Source: Gemmatimonadaceae bacterium (lineage in GTDB: Bacteria; Gemmatimonadota; Gemmatimonadetes; Gemmatimonadales; Gemmatimonadaceae). From it: a stretch of 35,524 nt of DNA. The translations under genes and the position numbers were made by a program. The notes below the pieces were generated by a model, which did no database searches, had not been told where the DNA came from, and saw only the letters and a list, made by a program, of their open reading frames with translations. The DNA is taken from NCBI GenBank assembly GCA_013697785.1, contig JACCWE010000081.1, positions 1-35,524 of the forward strand. The letters are read 5' to 3'. The first letter of the stretch is position 1; every line of letters begins with the position of its first letter. This document shows, piece after piece, positions 7,864 through 15,865 of this stretch.

Positions 7864-9468
7864 ATGTCTCGAATCCGTACCGCGGCGCTGCTTGGCGTAA
7901 TAGCGCTGCCGATCGTCATCGGCGGTGCCGCCATCGAGCGGCAATCCACCCGTGACGGCGCCCACGTGTTCGACCAGGTGCTCTCGCTCGTCAGCGAGCG
8001 CTTCGTCGACACGCTCCAGCAGAATCAGCTCTTCGAGAAGGCCGCGCGCGGTCTCGTGCAGCAACTCGATGACCCATACTCGGAGCTCTACACCCCCGCG
8101 CAGCTCAAGCGCTTCTCCACCGTCGCCACCGGCAAATACGGCGGCATCGGAATGCAGATCGAGCAGCAGGAAGGCGCAATCGTCGTCGTTCGCGTCTTCG
8201 ATCACACGCCAGCCGAGCAGGCAGGCGTCGGAGAGGGCGATCGCATCGTCGGCATCGATACGGCATCCACGCGCGGCTGGACGTCGCAGCAGGTATCCGA
8301 CGTCCTCGTCGGCACGATCGGCACGAAGGTGAAGGTGAAGTTCGCCCGCCCGGGTATCGCTCAAGCCATCGAGCATTCGTTCGTCCGAGCCGAGATCCAC
8401 GTTCCCGCCGTGCCGTATGCGATCATGCTCGACAACAAGATCGCCTACGTCCCGCTTCAGCAGTTCAGCGAGAATTCCGCTGCGGAGCTTCGCGGCAACG
8501 TCTATCGCCTGCTGCACGAAGGCGCGAGGGGAATCGTGCTCGACCTCCGCAGCGATCCGGGCGGCATCCTCGATCAGGGGCTCGATATCGCGGATCTCTT
8601 CCTCGCGAATGGTCAGACGATCGCGAGCGTCCGCACGCGCACCGGTCCGCCGCAGGTGTTCAACACGCACGGCGGACAGCACGTCGCCGACGTGCCGCTC
8701 GTCGTTCTCGTCGACGGCTACTCCGCATCGGCGAGTGAGATCGTCACCGGCGCGCTGCAGGACCACGATCGCGCGCTCGTCGTCGGCACCACGTCGTTCG
8801 GCAAGGGACTCGTGCAGACGGTCTTTCCTCTCGACGGCGGCTGGGCGATGAAGCTCACCACTGGCAAGTGGTATACGCCGTCGGGCCGCTCGATTCAGAA
8901 GAACCGCAAGCACATCGATCCCGACTCCGCCGTCGGCGCGGTCGCGAGCCAGGACTCGAAGCCCGACTCGCTCGAGCAGGACTCCGTGAAGAAACACCGC
9001 CCGCAGTACAAGAGCGACGCGGGCCGCACGATCTACGGCGGCGGCGGCGTCACGCCGGACATCATCGTCGCAGAAGACACGGTGACGACGGCCGAGCAGG
9101 ACTTTGCGAAGTCGGTCGCGCCGAAATTCCCGGCGCTGCGCGGCGTGCTCTACACCTACTCCTTCGAGCTGAAGGATCACGTGACGAAGGACTTCACCGT
9201 GAAGCCCGAGTGGCGGGATGAGCTCTACAAGCGTCTCGAAGCCGCGAAGATCGTGACGGATCGTAAGGGCTATGACGCCGCGACTCCGCTCGTCAACCGC
9301 TGGCTCTCGCAACAGGTCGCTCGTCTCGCCTTCGGCGATTCCACCGCGTTTCGCCGCACCGTCGTCGACGATCCCCAGCTGCGCAAGGCGCTCGAAATGC
9401 TCCGCAAGGGACAGACGCAGAAGGACCTCTTCTCGATCGCCCGCACCGACGCAACACCGGGTCATTAG
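7864..9468 (+). CDS. ctpA: Carboxy-terminal processing protease, S41 family (CtpA/Prc type)
   Basis: A 534-residue exported protease with an N-terminal hydrophobic anchor (residues 7-23), then the S41 N-terminal helical part, a PDZ domain opening with YGGIGMQI (92-99) and containing GVGEGDRIVGID, and the catalytic domain. The catalytic serine is predicted as Ser289 within SASASEI and the general base as Lys314 within SFGKGLVQ. The 25-residue spacing equals that of the known Ser-Lys dyads of Prc and D1-processing peptidase. Such periplasmic enzymes trim C-termini of envelope proteins and can degrade peptidoglycan hydrolases. The stretch after the protease core is longer than in minimal CtpA. 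The TolB-like lipoprotein gene follows after 9 bases, suggesting cotranscription. Confidence 0.93.
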   Translation: MSRIRTAALLGVIALPIVIGGAAIERQSTRDGAHVFDQVLSLVSERFVDTLQQNQLFEKAARGLVQQLDDPYSELYTPAQLKRFSTVATGKYGGIGMQIEQQEGAIVVVRVFDHTPAEQAGVGEGDRIVGIDTASTRGWTSQQVSDVLVGTIGTKVKVKFARPGIAQAIEHSFVRAEIHVPAVPYAIMLDNKIAYVPLQQFSENSAAELRGNVYRLLHEGARGIVLDLRSDPGGILDQGLDIADLFLANGQTIASVRTRTGPPQVFNTHGGQHVADVPLVVLVDGYSASASEIVTGALQDHDRALVVGTTSFGKGLVQTVFPLDGGWAMKLTTGKWYTPSGRSIQKNRKHIDPDSAVGAVASQDSKPDSLEQDSVKKHRPQYKSDAGRTIYGGGGVTPDIIVAEDTVTTAEQDFAKSVAPKFPALRGVLYTYSFELKDHVTKDFTVKPEWRDELYKRLEAAKIVTDRKGYDAATPLVNRWLSQQVARLAFGDSTAFRRTVVDDPQLRKALEMLRKGQTQKDLFSIARTDATPGH

Positions 9469-9477
9469 CTTTCCGGA

Positions 9478-10548
9478 ATGCGAAACGCACGTGAGGTAAT
9501 CACCGTGGCCACGCTCGTGGCCGCGGTTGCTTGTCACAGCGGCGCAGCCCACCCCGCCCAGCCCGCCCCCGCTCCCGGCACTGCCCCTCGCGCCGCCGAG
9601 CCGCACCTCGCCAACATCCGCCAGCTCACGCACGGCGGCGAAAATGCCGAGGCGTACTTCAGCACCGACGGTAAGAAGCTGATCTTTCAGAGCACGCGCG
9701 ACGAGCGGAGCTGCGATCAGGAGTACGTCATGAATACCGACGGCTCCGCGCAGCGCCGCATCTCCGACGGCACCGGCAAGACGACCTGCGGCTACTTCTT
9801 CGGCTATAACACGAAGGTCTTCTACGCCTCCACGCGCGCCGCCGACAGCGCATGCCCCAAGCGCCCCGACCCGTCCAAGGGCTATGTGTGGGGACTGGAC
9901 AAGTACGACATCTACACTGCCAACCCGGACGGCAGCGGCACGCAGCGCCTCACGAAGAACGGCGTCTACACGGCCGAGGGAACGCTTTCACCCGACGGCA
10001 AGACGATCGTCTTCACGTCGCTCAAGGATGGCGATCTCGAGATCTACACGATGAACGTCGACGGCACGGACGTCCGCAGGCTGACGAACGCGCCGGGCTA
10101 CGACGGCGGCCCCTTCTTCTCCCCCGACGGCAAGCGGATCGTCTATCGCGCCTATCACCCCACCGACTCCACCGAGCTGGCGCAGTACCGCGACCTCCTC
10201 CAGCAGTCGATCGTGCGGCCAAACAAGATGGAGATCTGGGTGATGAACGCCGACGGCAGCAACCAGCACCAGATCACGCATCTGGGCGGTGCCAACTTCG
10301 CTCCGTTCTTCACACCCGACGGGAAGCGCATCATCTTCTCGTCCAACTACACTAATCCGCACAGTGGCGAGTTCGATCTCTACCTGATCAACGACGACGG
10401 GAGCGCGCTCGAGCCGGTGACCACCGCGGCCGGCTTCGACGGCTTTCCGCAGTTCAGCCCCGACGGCAAGCATCTCGTCTTCGCATCGAGCCGCAATGCC
10501 ACCGGCGAACATCAGCTGGACCTGTTCATGGCAGACTGGAAGCCCTGA
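9478..10548 (+). CDS. TolB-like WD40/PD40 beta-propeller lipoprotein
   Basis: A 356-residue protein with a lipoprotein signal (LVAAVAC, acylated Cys19), a proline/alanine linker, and repeated PD40 blades. The blades are recognisable from recurring FSTDGKKLIF, LSPDGKTIVFTS, FSPDGKRIVY, FTPDGKRIIFSS and FSPDGKHLVFASS, alternating with Y-x-x-N-x-D-G-S/T segments. These are the signature of TolB-type six-bladed propellers. TolB itself is a soluble periplasmic partner of Pal; a lipid-anchored paralogue like this is probably an envelope binding protein of unknown ligand. It begins 9 bases after ctpA and is followed 33 bases later by the SPFH gene. An internal DSACPKRPDP loop interrupts one blade. 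Fold is sure, role is not. Confidence 0.88.
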   Translation: MRNAREVITVATLVAAVACHSGAAHPAQPAPAPGTAPRAAEPHLANIRQLTHGGENAEAYFSTDGKKLIFQSTRDERSCDQEYVMNTDGSAQRRISDGTGKTTCGYFFGYNTKVFYASTRAADSACPKRPDPSKGYVWGLDKYDIYTANPDGSGTQRLTKNGVYTAEGTLSPDGKTIVFTSLKDGDLEIYTMNVDGTDVRRLTNAPGYDGGPFFSPDGKRIVYRAYHPTDSTELAQYRDLLQQSIVRPNKMEIWVMNADGSNQHQITHLGGANFAPFFTPDGKRIIFSSNYTNPHSGEFDLYLINDDGSALEPVTTAAGFDGFPQFSPDGKHLVFASSRNATGEHQLDLFMADWKP

Positions 10549-10581
10549 TCGCGAACGTCTGACCGCCAACGAGGAGCACCG

Positions 10582-11682
10582 ATGCTTGGGCTTGTCGCAC
10601 TCATCATCATCGCATTCATAGCCGCCTTCACCATTGCCTCCACGGTCAAGATCATCGGACAGGCCGAGGTCATGGTGATCGAGCGGTGGGGACGCTTCAA
10701 TCGCATCGCGCGCTCGGGATTGAACGTCCTGATCCCGTACATGGAAAAGGGAAAGACGATCGACGTCCGCTACTTCGAGGCGGATCCGGGCGGGGTCAAG
10801 CGCGTCACCTCCGGCTCGACGTCGCGCATCGATCTTCGCGAGCAGGTGCTGAGCTTTCCGAAGCAGCCGGTGATCACGAAGGACAACGTCACGATCGACA
10901 TCGACGCGGTGCTCTACTATCGCATCGCCGATCCGCAAAAGGCCGCGTACGCGATTCAGAATCTTCCCTTCGCGCTCGAGACGCTCACGCGCACGACGCT
11001 CCGAAACATCGTCGGCGACATCGAGCTCGATCAGACGCTCGCGAGTCGCGACATGATCAACAAGCGCATGCGCGACACGATCGAGGAGGCATCGATCGGC
11101 TGGGGCGTCGACGTTACGCGCGTCGAGCTGCAGGCGATCGAGCCGCCGCGCGACATCCAGCAGTCGATGGAGCTGCAGATGCGCGCCGAGCGCGAGCGAC
11201 GCGCCGCGGTGACGAACGCCGAGGCATCGAAGCGCGCCGCGATCCTCGAGGCCGAGGGCGTACAGCAGTCGCAGGTCAGTCGCGCGCAGGGTGAGTCGGA
11301 GGCGGCGGTACTCCGCGCGAAGGGACTCGCCACGGCGCGCATGGCGATGGCGGAGGCCGAGGCGCAGGCGATCTCGCGCATCGCCTCCTCGCTCCCCGAG
11401 GGCCAGGCCGCGATGTACCTGCTGGGCATGAAGTATCTCGAGGCGCTCCCGCAGCTCACGCAGGGCAAGGGCACGACGATCTTCCTCCCCGCGGAAGCCG
11501 CAGGCGTCATGGGCGCGCTCGGCGGTATCCGCGAGCTGCTCGTGCGCTCGTCGGGCGACGTCGCACCGGGCGCACCCGCGCGCGGCGCCGCGCAGTCACC
11601 GCCGCCGCGGATAGCGCCACCGACGATCACGCCGGCCTACGTGCCGCCGCCGATCCCCGACTCCGACCCGGACAAAAAGTAG
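10582..11682 (+). CDS. SPFH/Band 7 (stomatin/slipin-like) membrane protein
   Basis: A 366-residue protein with one N-terminal transmembrane segment (residues 2-22), then the SPFH domain starting QAEVMVIERWGRFNR and containing GLNVLIPYMEK and DNVTIDIDAVLYYRI. A long alanine/glutamate/arginine helix with QMRAERERRAAVTNAEASK follows, as in QmcA/slipin oligomerisation coiled coils. The proline-rich C-terminal tail is atypical. Family members form ring-like membrane scaffolds that organise microdomains and proteases. A GAGGAG ribosome site precedes ATG 10582. The usual partner NfeD is not adjacent; a zinc-ribbon protein starts 2 bases after the stop instead. Confidence 0.92.
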   Translation: MLGLVALIIIAFIAAFTIASTVKIIGQAEVMVIERWGRFNRIARSGLNVLIPYMEKGKTIDVRYFEADPGGVKRVTSGSTSRIDLREQVLSFPKQPVITKDNVTIDIDAVLYYRIADPQKAAYAIQNLPFALETLTRTTLRNIVGDIELDQTLASRDMINKRMRDTIEEASIGWGVDVTRVELQAIEPPRDIQQSMELQMRAERERRAAVTNAEASKRAAILEAEGVQQSQVSRAQGESEAAVLRAKGLATARMAMAEAEAQAISRIASSLPEGQAAMYLLGMKYLEALPQLTQGKGTTIFLPAEAAGVMGALGGIRELLVRSSGDVAPGAPARGAAQSPPPRIAPPTITPAYVPPPIPDSDPDKK

Positions 11683-11684
11683 AC

Positions 11685-11912
11685 GTGGCCAGAATCACTC
11701 GTGACCGCGCCGAGCGAATCGCGCGCAGCCATGCCTGCGAGAATTGCGGCGAGTACAGCTACAAAAAGCTCACCGTGAAGCCGGCTTCGAAGGAGCAGCG
11801 CGAAGGCGTCGACGTGGCCTGGATCGCGTCGAAAACCTGCGGCGTCTGCGGCGCCATCCACGAAATGGGCATCGACTCAGAAGGCGAGATCGTGTTCGGG
11901 GGAGATTCCTGA
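11685..11912 (+). CDS. Small zinc-ribbon protein, translationally linked to the SPFH gene
   Basis: A 75-residue protein starting at GTG, only 2 bases after the slipin stop. It carries two CxxC pairs, CENC (Cys18, Cys21) and CGVC (Cys52, Cys55), spaced 31 residues apart, as in a zinc ribbon or knuckle. No signal peptide or membrane segment is present, so it should be cytosolic. I do not recognise a named family. The tight spacing suggests cotranscription and perhaps coupled translation with the SPFH protein. The first copy-2 repeat base follows 16 bases after its stop. Confidence 0.7.
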   Translation: MARITRDRAERIARSHACENCGEYSYKKLTVKPASKEQREGVDVAWIASKTCGVCGAIHEMGIDSEGEIVFGGDS

Positions 11913-11928
11913 CGGCGAACGGCGGACA

Positions 11929-12018
11929 CGAATCAACCCAATAAAGAACAATCGAACCCGACGCGGCGAGAGAATCTCACCCGTACAAGATTCGATCGGT
12001 TGTTATTGGTTTGATCCG
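11929..12018. repeat. 90-bp palindromic element, copy 2
   Basis: Second copy of the element at 449-538, equal length and same orientation. The central block ATCGAACCCGACGCGGCGAG and the right arm TTCGATCGGT ... GTTATTGGTTTGATCCG are almost unchanged, while the left arm and the inner tract carry most of the roughly 11 differences. About 22 of 28 terminal positions can pair. Weaker similarity continues about 14 bases further left (GCGAAC...CACG). Like copy 1 it lies in a tail-to-tail gap, 16 bases after the zinc-ribbon gene and 27 bases before the stop of the phosphodiesterase gene. Confidence 0.8.
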
Positions 12019-12045
12019 TGCACGGAGTATGCAGTTCCCTGCTTC

Positions 12046-13302
12046 CTACCGCAGCGCCCCCGCAAACGGCGCGATCGTCCCATCGTTCGGCGCGGGAGTT
12101 ACGCCCAGCAGGCGCGCCAGCAGCGAATAGACATCGACGTTCGGGAACGCATCGATCGTCGTTCCCGCCTTGAAGTCGGGACCGTGCGCGACGAACAGCG
12201 CGCGCATGTCGAGGTTCGCGTTGTCGTAGCCGTGCTCCCCCAGCACATCCAACTGCCTGCCGTGCCGCCACGCGATCATCCAGCCAGGATCCGTCACGGC
12301 AACAATGGGCGTGATGCGCGGATTGGTGCCGTAGTGCAGCCGCGCGGGAATGTCCCCCTTCTTCCACGCCGTCACGTGCGGCAGCTTCTTCAACTTCACG
12401 AGCAGCGCATCGTTGTCGCCATCGCGCGCGCTGATCGAAAGGTTCGGCGACAGCGTCACGACCTTCACGCGCGCTGAGTCGACGACATCATCGAGATACA
12501 CGACATTCGCGGTCGAGATGAGCGCCATTCCGTGATCGGCGACCACGACGATGTCGACACTGTCGTACATCCCGCGCCTCTCCAGTCCGCGCACGAGTCG
12601 CGCGAGCGCACTGTCGACGCGGAGCACTGCCTGCTTCGCCTGCGGCGCATCGGGGCCGTACCTGTGCCCCTGCGTATCCGGCTCCTCGAAGTACCCCATC
12701 ACGAGCCGCGGACGCTCGGCCACCGGCAGATCGAGCCACGCGAGCAATGTGTCGACGCGCGCGGTGAAGGGAATTCCGTGGTCGTACGAGTGCCAGCGCG
12801 AGGGGCGCACGCCGGCGATCGGCGCATCGGATCCCACCCAGAACATCGTGGCGGAGAGCACCCCCTGCTTCGTCGCCGTCACCCAGATCGGCTCGCCGCC
12901 CCACCAGTACGACTCGTGCGCGATCGGCTTCTTGTACTCGAACGCACTGTCGTGCGCGGGATCGAAGAAGCGGTTGTTGACCATCCCCGAGTGGTCCGGG
13001 TAGAGTCCCGTCGCGAGCGTATAGAAGTTCGGGAAGGTGATCGTCGGAAAGCTCGGGATCATCCCCCGCGAGCCGACACCGCTGCGCGCGAGCGCGTGGA
13101 GTGCAGGCGCCGAGTCGGCGTCGAGATAGCGCTTGGCGAAACCATCGAAGCCCAGCACGATCACCGTGCGCGCATGCGAGCGCGGTGCAGGCGCCGGCGC
13201 CGGCGCGCCGTGACAAGCCGCGATGAGCACGATCGCAAGAGCGCCGAACGCGCCTCGCAGGAATTCTCTTGAATTCAAGATATTATTTCCGATTGAGAAC
13301 AA
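12046..13302 (-). CDS. Nucleotide pyrophosphatase/phosphodiesterase (ENPP-like) lipoprotein
   Basis: A 418-residue protein with a lipoprotein signal (AIVLIAAC, Cys30) and the alkaline phosphatase-superfamily fold of ENPP enzymes. Predicted metal ligands are Asp53 in LGFDGF, Asp and His in EEPDTQGHRYGP, Asp-His in VADHGM and His in GEHGYDN. The predicted nucleophile is Thr89 in PTITFPN, and Asn110 sits 21 residues later as in human ENPP1 (Thr256/Asn277). Such enzymes cleave phosphodiester or pyrophosphate bonds in nucleotides or lipids outside the cytoplasm; substrate here is unknown. The start is a TTG at 13302, chosen because GGGAGGG at the 3' end of the upstream gene sits at the right distance. 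The upstream lipoprotein gene ends 4 bases before, so the two form an operon. Confidence 0.9.
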   Translation of the reverse strand: MFSIGNNILNSREFLRGAFGALAIVLIAACHGAPAPAPAPRSHARTVIVLGFDGFAKRYLDADSAPALHALARSGVGSRGMIPSFPTITFPNFYTLATGLYPDHSGMVNNRFFDPAHDSAFEYKKPIAHESYWWGGEPIWVTATKQGVLSATMFWVGSDAPIAGVRPSRWHSYDHGIPFTARVDTLLAWLDLPVAERPRLVMGYFEEPDTQGHRYGPDAPQAKQAVLRVDSALARLVRGLERRGMYDSVDIVVVADHGMALISTANVVYLDDVVDSARVKVVTLSPNLSISARDGDNDALLVKLKKLPHVTAWKKGDIPARLHYGTNPRITPIVAVTDPGWMIAWRHGRQLDVLGEHGYDNANLDMRALFVAHGPDFKAGTTIDAFPNVDVYSLLARLLGVTPAPNDGTIAPFAGALR

Positions 13303-13306
13303 CCGA

Positions 13307-14074
13307 TCACTCCCTCCCCATCAACGCATGCTCCCCACTCACCTCGTACCACAGCCGCCGCCGCCGCCGCTGCTCCCAGGGCCAGTACGGCTTGTGCGCG
13401 TAGCGCTTCCCGAACACCGCCGTCAGCAGCGAATCGGGATCCGCGGTGCGCCCGATCGCCGTCAGTCGCGCGCCGAGTACGATCGGACGCGTGAACTCCT
13501 GGTAGCGCGCGAACGAGTGGCAGAAGCAGAGCGGTCCCTCGCTCGAGAAGCGCCCGAATACGAGATCGGGAAAGACATACGTCATGGCGTAGAAGAGCTC
13601 GAGCGACTTGCCGCGCGGAAGCTCCGAGGCCTCGGTGCCGCGCGGAAGCGATCCGTGCTTTCCCCATTGCACGTTCACGCCAAGCTCCCCCTTGCCACGC
13701 CAGTTAGCATGAAGGATGTCCCCGTGCCAGTAAGTCCAGATGTCGGTGGGGGCATTGGTCGCGTCATAGCCCACCCACAGCTCCTCCTCGTCGGCACCCT
13801 GCGAGAAGGGGGACCAGCGGGCGGCGATGTCGTGACGGTAGGTCAGGTAGTAGGCAATTACACGCCTCGAAGGGTGTAAAACCGCTACCGTTCGCTCCAG
13901 CGGGAACGATTCGTCCCGCTGGAGGTATAGAATAGGCGCTAAATCCCTCGCGAGTACGGCGAGGGAATCGTTTTGCGAGAGGGAGTCGGGAAGTGCTGGA
14001 GGCAGCGCCGGGAAGTGTGTTCGTGGCCCGCAGGCGGCCATGAGGGCGGTTAGAATTGTCAAAACCCCCAACAC
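13307..14074 (-). CDS. Lipoprotein of unknown function
   Basis: From the preferred GTG start at 14074 the protein has 255 residues and begins with a lipoprotein signal, VLTILTALMAACG, so it should be lipid-anchored. The mature part is tryptophan/tyrosine-rich, with LAPILYLQRDESFPLER, RVIAYYLTYRHD, DIWTYWHGDILHANW and CFCHSF. The opening 'APILYLQRDE' vaguely recalls Vps62-related proteins, but this is too weak for a call. The frame is open back to 14335, yet that extension would overlap the zinc-ribbon gene on the other strand and bury the signal peptide, so I reject it. TTG at 14062 (with GGAG upstream) is an alternative start. It is cotranscribed with the ENPP-like gene. Confidence 0.6.
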   Translation of the reverse strand: MLGVLTILTALMAACGPRTHFPALPPALPDSLSQNDSLAVLARDLAPILYLQRDESFPLERTVAVLHPSRRVIAYYLTYRHDIAARWSPFSQGADEEELWVGYDATNAPTDIWTYWHGDILHANWRGKGELGVNVQWGKHGSLPRGTEASELPRGKSLELFYAMTYVFPDLVFGRFSSEGPLCFCHSFARYQEFTRPIVLGARLTAIGRTADPDSLLTAVFGKRYAHKPYWPWEQRRRRRLWYEVSGEHALMGRE

Positions 14075-14185
14075 TCCTCTGCTTTGCAGCGTTCTGTCCC
14101 GTATCGGCCGCCTCCGGCCGTGCGAGATAGTGCATTCGATCGTCTCCTGTAATAGCGGAGACTCGTTGAGACTTTGGAGGGGTTC

Positions 14186-14395
14186 ATGCGAAAGCCACGT
14201 CCTGCCACGTACAATCCTGCGCAAGCGTTGCAGCTCATCGCGAACGATCGCACCGGCGCTCCACTCAGCTGCCCATCGTGCTCCGGGCCGATTCTTCGGG
14301 ATCCCGATCAGGTGCCCCCCATCCCCCGCTCTCACGTCACGCTCCGCTGTTCGAGCTGCGGACGTATAGCCCGGTACATAGCCGGAGCCGCCTGA
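14186..14395 (+). CDS. Small zinc-ribbon protein of unknown function
   Basis: A 69-residue protein with four cysteines in two pairs, CPSC (Cys29, Cys32) and CSSC (Cys55, Cys58), the second followed by GR, typical of a zinc ribbon. The N-terminus is basic (MRKPRP). A strong GGAGG site (14176-14180) lies 5 bases before ATG 14186, which decides the start over the TTG at 14174. It is divergent from the lipoprotein gene, and the 111-base gap between them should hold both promoters. Role unknown; nucleic-acid binding is possible. Confidence 0.6.
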   Translation: MRKPRPATYNPAQALQLIANDRTGAPLSCPSCSGPILRDPDQVPPIPRSHVTLRCSSCGRIARYIAGAA

Positions 14396-14614
14396 GTCAC
14401 CGCTTGCTTCATTAGTTTCGTTCGATCAGCGGTACTTCTCAGCATCTCGCGGGTGTGGCCCAAATTATGAGATATGATCTAGTTACCATCGGAATCATCT
14501 GTTTAGATTTCGATACATTCTAGATCGTTCGGTCTTCAGCGGCAAATGTTTCTGCCATCGGGTCGGACGATTAGTACAACAGTTCTAGCCCCACAGGGGA
14601 GAGGGTAAGGTACC
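14396..14614 (+). promoter_or_regulatory. AT-rich upstream/leader region of the cold-shock gene
   Basis: This stretch is clearly richer in A and T than the surrounding coding DNA. A TATGAT hexamer at 14473-14478 is a candidate -10 box, without a good -35; it would give a leader of about 130 bases. A 7-bp inverted repeat, GATCTAG (14476-14482) and CTAGATC (14520-14526), overlaps that box. Close to the start codon, CCCC (14589-14592) can pair with GGGG (14596-14599), just before the GAGGG ribosome site at 14601-14605. Long structured leaders that respond to temperature are known for csp genes; the structure here is inferred from pairing by eye. Confidence 0.45.
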
Positions 14615-14821
14615 ATGGCACGCATCACCGGCACCGTGAAGTGGTTCAACGACGCGAAGGGCTTCGGTTTCATCTCCCGTGAGGGCGGCCCCGATGTTTT
14701 CGTCCACTTCAGCGCCATCACCGGCAACGGCTTCAAGTCGCTCGCCGAAGGCGATCAGGTCGAGTTCGAAATCGTTCAGGGACAGAAGGGTCCTCAGGCC
14801 GCCGACGTTCAGAAGGTCTGA
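14615..14821 (+). CDS. Cold-shock domain protein (CspA family)
   Basis: A 68-residue protein of standard CspA length. It begins [16 protein letters not shown] and contains RNP1 (KGFGFI, residues 15-20) and RNP2 (VFVHF, 28-32), the two motifs that stack on single-stranded RNA and DNA. Such proteins melt secondary structure in mRNA and are often induced by cold or growth changes. The gene is monocistronic: it has its own AT-rich leader and a strong intrinsic terminator directly downstream. Confidence 0.96.
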   Translation: MARITGTVKWFNDAKGFGFISREGGPDVFVHFSAITGNGFKSLAEGDQVEFEIVQGQKGPQAADVQKV

Positions 14822-14841
14822 GATCCCAGCTTCAGTCAAAG

Positions 14842-14873
14842 AGAGTCCCAGCATTGCTGGGGCTCTTTTTTTT
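14842..14873 (+). terminator. Intrinsic terminator of the cold-shock gene
   Basis: An 11-bp stem, AGAGTCCCAGC (14842-14852) with GCTGGGGCTCT (14856-14866), contains one T-G wobble and a 3-base loop. It is followed by a run of eight T (14866-14873). It starts 20 bases after the csp stop codon. Confidence 0.92.
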
Positions 14874-14971
14874 GCCTCCGATCTCCCCCGATTCGCACCT
14901 CCAATCGGCACCGCTCTTGCCCTTAGCCCCTCCTCCGCGGCACTGCTCGCTCGATTCTCCAGGAGTTCACG

Positions 14972-15856
14972 ATGGCTTCGATCTGGAAGGGCTCACTCTC
15001 CTTCGGTCTCGTCAGCATCCCCGTCGAAGTGCGCACCGCCATTCAGGGCGATCACATCTCCTTCCGCATGCTCCATCAAGACGACCACACTCCGATCAAA
15101 TACGAGCGCGTCTCCTCGACGACCGGCGATCCAGTCCCTTGGAGCGAGATCGTCAAAGGCTACGAATACTCGAAAGACAAATACGTCATCATCACCGACG
15201 ACGATTTCAAGGAAGCTGCCGTCGAGGCGTCGAAGACACTCGAGATCGTCGACTTCGTTCAGGAAACGGAAATCGATCCGCGCTACTTCGAAACCCCCTA
15301 CTTCCTCGTTCCATCCAAAGGCGGGGAAAAAGCCTACGCCCTCCTCCGCGAAGCGATCCGCAAGACAGGCACGGTCGGCATCGGCAAGATCATCATGCGT
15401 CAGAAGCAGCATCTCGCCGGCATCCGCGTCGTCGACGAAGCACTGATCCTCGAGATCATGCGCTTCGCCAATGAGCTGATCGACCCCGATACACTCAGCC
15501 TCCCGAGCACCAGCCTCGTGCGACCACAGGAGTTGCACATGGCCGAGCAGCTGGTGACGAGTCTCGCCGAGTCGTTCGATCCGACCAAGTACGCCGATGA
15601 GTACCGCAACAATCTCATGCGCGTGATACACGCGAAGATGAAGGGGAAGAAAGCGAATCTGAAACCGGAGGCCGGCGCCGAGCGGGACACGCAGGTCATC
15701 GATCTCATGCAGCGGCTTCGCGAGAGCCTCGACGGCGGAAAGAAGAAAGGCAGCGTGCGCTCTGGTCCCAGCGCTGCCGCCGCTCGCGAGCGCAAATCCG
15801 CATCGAAATCGAAAGCCGCGAAGACGGGCAAGCGCGCCAAACGCAAAACGGCGTAG
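14972..15856 (+). CDS. ku: Ku protein, DNA end-binding factor of non-homologous end joining
   Basis: A 294-residue bacterial Ku. It starts MASIWKGSLSFGLVSIPVE, the typical Ku opening, and contains MLHQDDHTPIKYERVSS, Y-F-E-T-P-Y-F, and MRQKQHLAGIR, characteristic of the Ku bridge and barrel. Bacterial Ku forms a homodimeric ring on double-strand ends and recruits LigD. The C-terminus from about residue 255 is a lysine/alanine/serine-rich tail (SASKSKAAKTGKRAKRKTA); such tails add DNA contacts in mycobacterial Ku. ATG 14972 has AGGAG upstream. ligD begins 9 bases after the stop, so both are one transcriptional unit. Confidence 0.96.
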   Translation: MASIWKGSLSFGLVSIPVEVRTAIQGDHISFRMLHQDDHTPIKYERVSSTTGDPVPWSEIVKGYEYSKDKYVIITDDDFKEAAVEASKTLEIVDFVQETEIDPRYFETPYFLVPSKGGEKAYALLREAIRKTGTVGIGKIIMRQKQHLAGIRVVDEALILEIMRFANELIDPDTLSLPSTSLVRPQELHMAEQLVTSLAESFDPTKYADEYRNNLMRVIHAKMKGKKANLKPEAGAERDTQVIDLMQRLRESLDGGKKKGSVRSGPSAAAARERKSASKSKAAKTGKRAKRKTA

Positions 15857-15865
15857 CCGCGACCC

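Noticed and set aside
7828-9633. Long minus-strand open frame opposite ctpA
   Set aside because: Low-complexity antisense translation of GC-rich coding DNA; the plus frame has a complete S41 protease with Ser-Lys dyad.
13261-13279. Duplicated GAATTC with palindromic TTGAATTCAA, as a possible operator
   Set aside because: It lies within the signal-peptide coding region of the ENPP-like gene, well inside the operon, and has no further support.
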